From NCBI RefSeq assembly GCF_024139115.2, contig NC_085140.1:433565240-433629239 (forward strand): a stretch of 64,000 bases of DNA, written 5' to 3'. Below are positions 57,621-64,000 of the stretch, piece after piece. Position 1 is the stretch's first letter. Every line of letters starts with the position of its first letter. This DNA comes from Armigeres subalbatus (taxonomy: Eukaryota > Arthropoda > Insecta > Diptera > Culicidae). The position numbers and the translations under genes are program-made. The notes below the pieces were generated by a model. It worked only from the letters and a program-made list of their open reading frames with translations, did no database searches and was not told the DNA's origin.

Positions 57621-58445
57621 CGGGATTTACAAGCGCTAAAACAAAAAAGGAATTTCTTCTAATAGGCACGATATTCGTTAATCTGCTAAAGCTAGCTTTA
57701 GAGAATGATTGATAGGTGAAAGATGCTTCTCGCTATAAACAACGAAGATAGATCTCCTTTGGCACGAAAAACGCTTGCATTGGTCTCTATATTTGGTTAT
57801 ATATCGTATACGAGATGAGCCAGTCAAGGACAAAACATTAAAAAAAAAGAAAAGAAAATCTATACAGAAAATCTGTACTAGTGATGAACTCTATAGATAT
57901 TAAGAAAAGTCACTTAAATAAAGATTTAAAAAAAAAATATACAGAAAATCTTTTATATTGACCAGCGGCTGATTACCGAAAATGAGGAGTGATCAAAATT
58001 TGGTTGATTTAAAATGGATATTTGATTTATCGTACACTTATAAATTTGTTGATTTGTACGTATTGGATTATGCCTCTGTTTTAGTTTTGACGTTTGCTCT
58101 CCGGTTGCCAAATGGAGTTGGAGTAAAAGAAGCAATATGTAAAAATAAGAACTACGCATGTCAATTGATAATTTAATAAATTAATAGAAATGCTCGGGCG
58201 ATCTCTTATCGACAGTATGGCAGACTGGATTAGAGAGAAATCTAAAACATTAGGACGCCTCAGTGATGGTAAAAATAGTGGCCAGATATTGCATGCGGAT
58301 TCCTAACATCCCGATTTGAGATGTCGCAAACAAGTTTCAAGTGGCGCCTGTTGCCGTGGACTGCCGACCTACAAGAAAATGGTGACTTAGAGGTGAGCCA
58401 GTCTAGGACTGAAAACCTCTCAAGTAGAGACAACAAAATGGTGCC
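57621..58445. other. Unassigned region
   Basis: AGAGGTGAGCCAGTCTAGG then ACTGAAAACCTCTC near 58388-58422 can form a nested hairpin and may be the tail of a retroelement. No gene is supported. Confidence 0.35.
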
Positions 58446-59077
58446 TCGCCTTTGCCTAGCGGTAAGACGCGCGGCTTCAAAGCAAGACCATGACGAGGGA
58501 GGCTGGGTTCGATTCCCGGTGCCGGTCAAGACAATTTTCGGTTTGGAAATTGTCTGGACTACCCTGGGCATAAAGAATCATCGTATAAGCCTCATGATAT
58601 ACGAATGCAAAATGGTAATTGGCTTAGAAACCTCGCAGTTATAACTGTGGAAGTGCTAATTGAACACTCTGCTGCGAGGTGGCAATGTCCCAGTACGGGG
58701 ATGTATTGTCTAGAGATGTCGTAAAATCCCGATTAATCGATTAGTAACTAATCTATTACTCTCGATTCCTGTCGATTATTGAATCGATTGATCGTTGGAT
58801 AATAATCGATTCAAAATTAATCGATTATTACAACGATGAATCGATTAATCGAAGTAATCAATTAATTTGCGACATCCTTATGATGTCGTAAAATCCTGAT
58901 TAATCGATTAGTAACAAATCGATTACTCTCGATCTCTCTCGATTATTGAATCAATTAATCGTTAGGTAATGATCGATTCAAAATTAATCGATTATTACAA
59001 CGATTAATCGATTAATCGAAGTAATCGATTAATTTACGACATCTCTAGTATTGTCAACAAAGAAAAAAGAAGAAGTA
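58446..59077 (+). mobile_element. tRNA-type SINE (Feilai-like), interrupted in its tail
   Basis: The tRNA head has box A TAGCGGTAAGAC (58457-58468) and box B GGTTCGATTCC (58506-58516). The body has CTGGGCATAAAGAATCATCG, GGCTTAGAAACCTCGCAGTT, AACTGTGGAAGTGCTAATTG and CGGGGATGTATTGTC. It is interrupted at 58711-59047 by a hAT-type element, then the tail continues AACAAAGAAAAAAGAAGAAG. The joined tail is that of the 11471-11609 copy. Confidence 0.8.
58711..59047. mobile_element. hAT-type MITE, 337 bp, tandem dimer, 8-bp duplication
   Basis: GTATTGTC lies exactly outside both ends (58703-58710 and 59048-59055). The termini TAGAGATGTCG and CGACATCTCTA are perfect inverted repeats. Inside are two tandem copies about 167 bp apart (GATGTCGTAAAATCC at 58715 and 58882), each rich in ATTAATCGATTA. 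At the junction, CGACATCC and GATGTCG keep partial internal ends separated by a few bases. Confidence 0.9.
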
Positions 59078-59160
59078 GATAACTTCAAATTGCAACAATA
59101 AGAAAAATGTCAGCCAAAACATGGTCGCAAGAAATGTTCACAATGATGTTTAATTGTGCC

Positions 59161-59196
59161 ATTTGAGTATGATTTCCTTTATAATCATACTCAAAT
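59161..59196. repeat. Perfect 14-bp hairpin
   Basis: ATTTGAGTATGATT and AATCATACTCAAAT pair exactly around TCCTTTAT. No run of Ts makes it a terminator; function unknown. Confidence 0.7.
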
Positions 59197-60281
59197 CGTA
59201 ATCAACGAGTTCTCATATGCGTGAAGTTTTTCGTGAACAGTCGCATCGTTTCGCTCATTCACTATTCACTAATCGTTGCGAATTTTTTGTTGACATATGA
59301 GTTTTTATTCCGAAAGACCTCAAATTAGGAAAGGGACAGTGAAATCTACGTCTAAGAGCACTTTGATGTTCTACGGCAACGGGCTGGGCAAAGGTGACCC
59401 GCTAAGCTGTCGAAGGTCGAAATTTTGGTGTGGCTAGTCATCTGCAGTTGTGACTTGAGCAGTGACATTTATAATGCAACCAAGACCGTCAACCATGAAA
59501 TTTATTTAGTGCCTGTGAAGTCATGCGCTGCCTTTTCTGAAGCAACACAATTATTCTTTACTGGTTTGTTGCAATTTCATGAATCATCTCGACACGTAGG
59601 AGCTCACCTGGCCAAAAAAAGAGAATCCTGAAGAAGTTAACAACACAGGGTGAGAAGGACTCACGAAAGCGCTACAGATGCTGTTGGCAGGATTCAAACG
59701 AAAACCAATTCGCATTCGAGAATAGAGAGACTTGACTGATTTTTTTTCAATATTCCATATTAAATGGACATGGAAAAGAAAAAAATATGTTTTAATGCCC
59801 TTCAAAATCCGGAGAAACAAATCCCTGAAGCTTCTCCTGAACGGCCAGATCTCCGAAGATATTTGTTTAGGTAGATAAGAAATCTGGAGCTGGTTATTTT
59901 GTTAAAATGACCGTAGTGAAGAACCGCCAATGTTTTGTTTTTAGAAAGACGTGATTTCTCGATTGATTTTGAAGAATGTAAAATGTTTTATTATTGTTTT
60001 GTAGTGGTATTAAAATAGCTGCCGTCCTTAGAGAGTTTGTCACTGCTGCAGCCACCACAAAGAACATAGTAGCAGTACACCAAATGAGTATGTTCTGTTG
60101 GGTAAAATCTTGCAAATTATTTAACGCCAAAATTTCATACAGATAATTACTGATTGGGTGTCGCCAAGTTCGAATGAAAGTGCTTGGCATGCTACATTGG
60201 ACACGATTGCTTCGACAATCAGAAATCGCTTTTAAAAAAGAAGAGATGTAGAAAGGAAAGATAGATTTCACTCATGTTGCG
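59197..60281. other. Unassigned region
   Basis: Mixed composition. A minus-strand frame at 59894-60271 (125 codons) has no recognisable motif. Confidence 0.35.
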
Positions 60282-60335
60282 GGCTTCCTTAGTATAGTGG
60301 TAAGATGCGCGACTACCTATCAAGACCAAAAACGG
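60282..60335 (+). tRNA. Possible tRNA-like head fragment
   Basis: GGGCTTCCTTAGTATAGTGG followed by TAAGATGCGCGACTACC resembles the 5' half of a tRNA or SINE head with a box A. No box B follows at the right distance, so it is a fragment at most. Confidence 0.35.
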
Positions 60336-60849
60336 TATCTTATGAACCTCACAGAAAAAAGGTATGGATTTGTTCTAGCTTCTAACCAAAATGGTCAACC
60401 TTCCGGGACTCGCACCGCTGTAAAAAGTACAACACCTTCGAAAAAACACATTTGTCGTTCACAAGAGCGGCGGGACTACGTGAGTTATACAGGGCCAAGC
60501 GAGTTCCGGAAGGTAAATATTAAAGTATGGAGCTGGTTGCAAAATTCAGACAATTAATTTTAAAATTTGATGGAATTCTTCTTCGAAAACTCTGAAAAAG
60601 ATAAATCCGCTATCAAAAGCTGTTTGATTATAACGCCAACAGATTACTTTCTTTTTCTTGATTCTTTCAATTTGGACAACATTTTTAAATTCAAAATATG
60701 TAAAACTTTTGATACAGACAACAATATATTGTAGGCCATTTCAGAGTTTGCATTTCAAACTACATGCATTAAATTTTCCTTTCATCATATAAATTAGAAA
60801 GTAAAAGCGTGATACATTTACATCTGGGCCATGAATTGATGACCCTCCC
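60336..60849. other. AT-rich spacer
   Basis: No feature seen. Confidence 0.35.
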
Positions 60850-63470
60850 TGAACCCAACACGATCAACCCACAACCATTTGAATTCCCGTACCACCAGCA
60901 TAGATAATTCCTGCTACTGTTTTCTTAAGTCGTGTACTTTTCTTGTACCGGCGCGCAAAAGTAGCCTCGCAACAACAAAGCAAAATATTATCAAACTAAA
61001 CACAGAAGTCTACAGTCTGTTCGGTCGGTGTCCAAATCTCCCGAAATCCGCACCCAACTGCCACACTTTTCCGACAGCGAGCAAACACCGCCGCTGCTAG
61101 CCCCAGTTGATCCAAAACGATGAACTCCCCTTGTCAAACCGAACCCCTCAAGTGTGTGTTGTTTCCCTCTTTGCGGGCTCCTCCGTCCACATATTTTGTC
61201 ATGTTTGTTCATCCAACATTCAAATTATTTACTCCGAGTCGGACAAACGAAACACACAAAAAAAAAATCGCCAACAACGACGCTCACCTACCTTCGAAAC
61301 AGATATGCTGCGGTTGCTTCTGCTGTTGTTGATGCCGATGTTGATGCTCTTGGAGTTGATCCACTTCACTCTCCCTCGACAACGCGATCTCCGGCAACGT
61401 CCGGCTGAAGTTTTGGGCGAACGACTGACTGACTGACTGTGGTCCACTTGAAAGTGTGACTTTTTCGAAATAAACGCACACGCGATCGCCACCACAAAGA
61501 ATCACTCTGTTGTTTCTGCCGATTCCGACGGAATTCACGGGAAGGGCTCTTCTTCCGCGAGGACGGATCTGGTAATCCCACACACGAGATGAGTTTTCTG
61601 GTTTTTGTCGGACGCGGAAACTTCACTACACGTTAAGCGCGGGATGATGGTTCAATCTTAATGTCACTAGGACCGCGGGATTTCTGGCACGACACTGCAA
61701 TCAGCCGAGAAGGACGCAATTGTTTCGAGCCTGAAGCACATACAAAGTGTCATTTAGTGTAAAATGTTTCACTGATCTTCACTTCGGCGGCGGTGATGCT
61801 GGTGGTGGTGGTTTAAAAGTCACTTGGGTTGGACAGCGCTGAAGATGATCGACAAGGACGGGGTCCGAGAGGCGGACGATCGTTAAGAAATATCACACGC
61901 AGGAAGATATCTCTCCTTTTTGGAGGCTGGACGAGCACTTGAGATTATTTATAACACAAACATAAGTCGGTACACATCCACTCGAGATGGAACGATCGTC
62001 AGCGCTGGTCCAGAAGATCCACGGGAAAGGTCAGTGCGAGTCAGTCAGACTCGAGGTCCGAGGTAAAGTGGCTGACTTTTTGCGCATATTTTCATCATTT
62101 CGCCTGGCACGGGACGTGAGCTGATTGTCGAACGAGAGCAACGGGGTTCGCGTCGGAATGATCTTGTTTTTATTTTTTTGTGCGAATAAGGTATGGAAAG
62201 ATCACACCGCCGCTATCGCAAAGGTCAGGAACAACAACCCGTACACAGCTACGTAATCACCGTAACACTCGTACTGGCTTCGTCACGGCGGTGGAGCCTC
62301 TTCAGTTCAGGCAGGACCTCGAAATCCGAATCAGAGAAAAAAAAAGTTCCACTTCACTGCACTTTTGGTTCGGTTCGGTGGTTTTCCTTCGATCGAGCGT
62401 CCTCAAAGGCCACAACCCGAATTTCTTAGGTTTCAGTTCACCGTCGCTTCTCGATTTACTCCACTTTTTCTTTGTTCAACTCCCCCCAACACTAATTAAC
62501 ATAAGCCGCTCCAGCAACGGCAACGATCAGTCGTTCAATATTTTTTAAATAATTTAATCCGAACTCGGTTAAGTCTCTTCACTTCGACCCGGCGGCGGCC
62601 CCAATCGAAAACGTTTTGTCCCGTGGTCCGGTTTTGCGTCGGATGCTTCAATTAATCGCAAATGACTTCACTTCAGTTCACTGTGTTTTTTTTTGTGGTT
62701 GTTTTTGCGGAATCCCGCCGACCGTGGGACAGTTGAATACTTCCTAAGGCTCCGCAGGGGGGGACCTTGACGATTGCCTCCCAGTTTTCACTTTCTTCTC
62801 ACAGACCCCACCGTAACCTGCGACAATTAGTCTGCAAAACTCACGTACCACACGTCACTTCTACGCACTTACAGCAACCTGCACGCGGGTATGGTGATGA
62901 TGGTGCCAGCAGTGGACCAACCGGTAATCATTTGTCATTATCTTTAATCGTGCGCAAAGTTGGATCTCATTTTTTTCCTACAACAAAAACACACACACTT
63001 GACTCGATACTGAGACTACGCCGTCGTAGAAGATGTTTTTTTTTCGCGTAAACTTCCCGCCGAGTGTCGTGGCTTCTTCAGTTTCTTCTTCGCAGGTTGG
63101 GACGTTATCAGATCACGACTGCTGCGCGCGGGACAGACGACGGCGCTAATTAGGCTTTTCTAATGGTCCGTCGATGGTGTTTCGTAGGCGCGCACCGGCT
63201 GCAGGCAGGTAAGTTGGGAGATGGATGCGATGGCAGCTGGAGGTCACTTGCACTTTCGATGATCTTCACTCACTTGCTCCGGAGTCCAGACCGACGGAAA
63301 ATTGTCACTCGGTTGATTGCGATGGTATGACGCTGGGTGATAGTCTTGAGTCTGTAGCACTTTTTATGTTTGTTTCGGCGAATACTTTATGACGCGATTC
63401 GTCACGTATGGGATGGTGATGTCACTTGAATGATTGGTCTTTATTTTCTGTGGGATTCAATAGTTTGTTA
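60850..63470. other. GC-rich unique island, candidate gene start region
   Basis: A 2.6 kb repeat-poor stretch with CpG-rich blocks, CAG/CAA runs on the minus strand and several consensus splice donors: CAG|GTAAGT on the plus strand at 63209, AAG|GTAGGT and TAG|GTGAGC on the minus strand near 61283-61292, and GTACGTGAGT on the minus strand near 62847. No protein domain was recognised, so any exon here would be mostly untranslated. Confidence 0.4.
61288..61773 (-). promoter_or_regulatory. Candidate minus-strand core promoter and 5' leader exon
   Basis: ATCAGTG (61770-61776 on the minus strand) matches the arthropod TCAGT initiator and would start transcription near 61773. The following sequence is leader-like and ends at a splice donor near 61288-61292 (CGAAG|GTAGGTGAGC, two overlapping donor choices). 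A TATAAATA match sits further upstream at 61945-61955 and could serve an alternative start. The leader contains a short CAA/CAG-rich open frame and a TCAGTCAGTCAGTC run. The downstream exon would lie leftwards and was not identified. Confidence 0.3.
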
Positions 63471-64000
63471 GGTATTTTGCAGAACAGTTTGAAATTCAAT
63501 TTGTTTTCGGATGAATTTGATAGATTGGTGGTGATTTGAAGTTCCGCTAAGGGCGAGTTGGCATTTTCACTGGAATATCATAAAAGAAATTTTTACGAAA
63601 GGTTGTTCCTGCACAAATATGTCTCACATGAAATTTAATTAATTTTTTCTTAAAAATTAACTGATATGTTTTTTAGAACAGAAACGTTGGTAACGTTTTG
63701 GTCTTTGAAAACAACTTGATTGCACGGGATAAAAATAAAGTAATAATCTAATAAAAATCTTCCTGTTCGCTGTTTCAATCATATTGATGTCGGTAGACCG
63801 CTAGTGACAGTGACCCCGTGATGGAATCGCTCTCAACTGACATACGTGATAAAGGCTCTAACGAGAGCTTGAAACTATCCCAACAAAATTATATTCCAAT
63901 TCACTTGGAAGTGCTGATGCTAATTTTATTATGTTCACAGTCGATAATGTTTACATCGGCACTCAAAACAGCACACCAAATGTTTTCTTGCTAGCAATAT
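63471..64000. other. AT-rich end of window
   Basis: No feature was recognised. Confidence 0.4.

Noticed and set aside
1..64000. Endogenous viral sequence
   Set aside because: Mosquito genomes often carry such pieces, but no frame here showed a viral domain I could recognise. Absence is not proven without a search.

Overview
This looks like a 64 kb piece of a large, repeat-rich insect genome, most likely a culicine mosquito and probably Aedes. The evidence is: three copies of a tRNA-headed SINE with the GAA-rich tail of the Aedes Feilai type; many short inverted-repeat DNA elements with TA, 3-bp or 8-bp target duplications; a Helitron of the insect 5'-TCTATATATATA / CTAG-3' type; R4-like and RTE-like LINE remnants; and minisatellites built on GGCCGAAAGGGTCA that I associate with Aedes. 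I found no intact host protein-coding gene. Every long reading frame is either part of a dead LINE or a by-product of simple repeats.

Layout. 1-6 kb: MITEs, a 1.1 kb inverted repeat, a 231-bp foldback, GGCCGAAA minisatellite arrays, a 480-bp foldback of arrays around a GACGTC palindromic core, and two copies of a dispersed unit called Repeat A here. 6-9 kb: a ~143-bp satellite split by a 1,977-bp non-autonomous Helitron. 9.4-11.3 kb: GC-richer unique DNA. 11.4-17.7 kb: SINE 3' part, two inverted GACAAAAGGTCGAAAG arrays, a third Repeat A copy and GATCGGCC repeats. 17.9-23.6 kb: a dense run of DNA elements, including an 8-bp-TSD hAT-type element with a tRNA-like core, foldbacks, a SINE and a MITE nested in an array. 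24-28 kb: tRNA-like repeats and unique GC-rich DNA. 28.1-31.3 kb: a 3.1 kb block of 8-bp repeats. 31.3-34.1 kb: unique DNA. 34.2-43.4 kb: small DNA elements, minisatellites and two LINE remnants inside a 21-24-bp minisatellite. 43.9-46.0 kb: a 2.1 kb near-perfect foldback. 46.7-48.3 kb: unique GC-rich DNA. 48.6-59.1 kb: mixed repeats, tRNA-like units, a Repeat A relative, and a hAT-type dimer inserted in a SINE tail. 60.8-63.5 kb: GC-rich unique DNA with core-promoter-like and splice-donor-like signals on the minus strand, the best candidate for the start of a host gene.

How it fits together. The window reads as intergenic or intronic DNA made of layered insertions. Unique GC-rich islands (about 9.4-11.3, 25.6-28, 31.3-34, 46.7-48.3 and 60.8-63.5 kb) are separated by mobile DNA and satellites. 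Several nestings can be ordered from target-site duplications: Helitron into satellite, hAT-type dimer into SINE, a 3-bp-TSD MITE into minisatellite, and a MITE into a minisatellite foldback. Family names rest on recognised termini and target duplications; no database search was possible.
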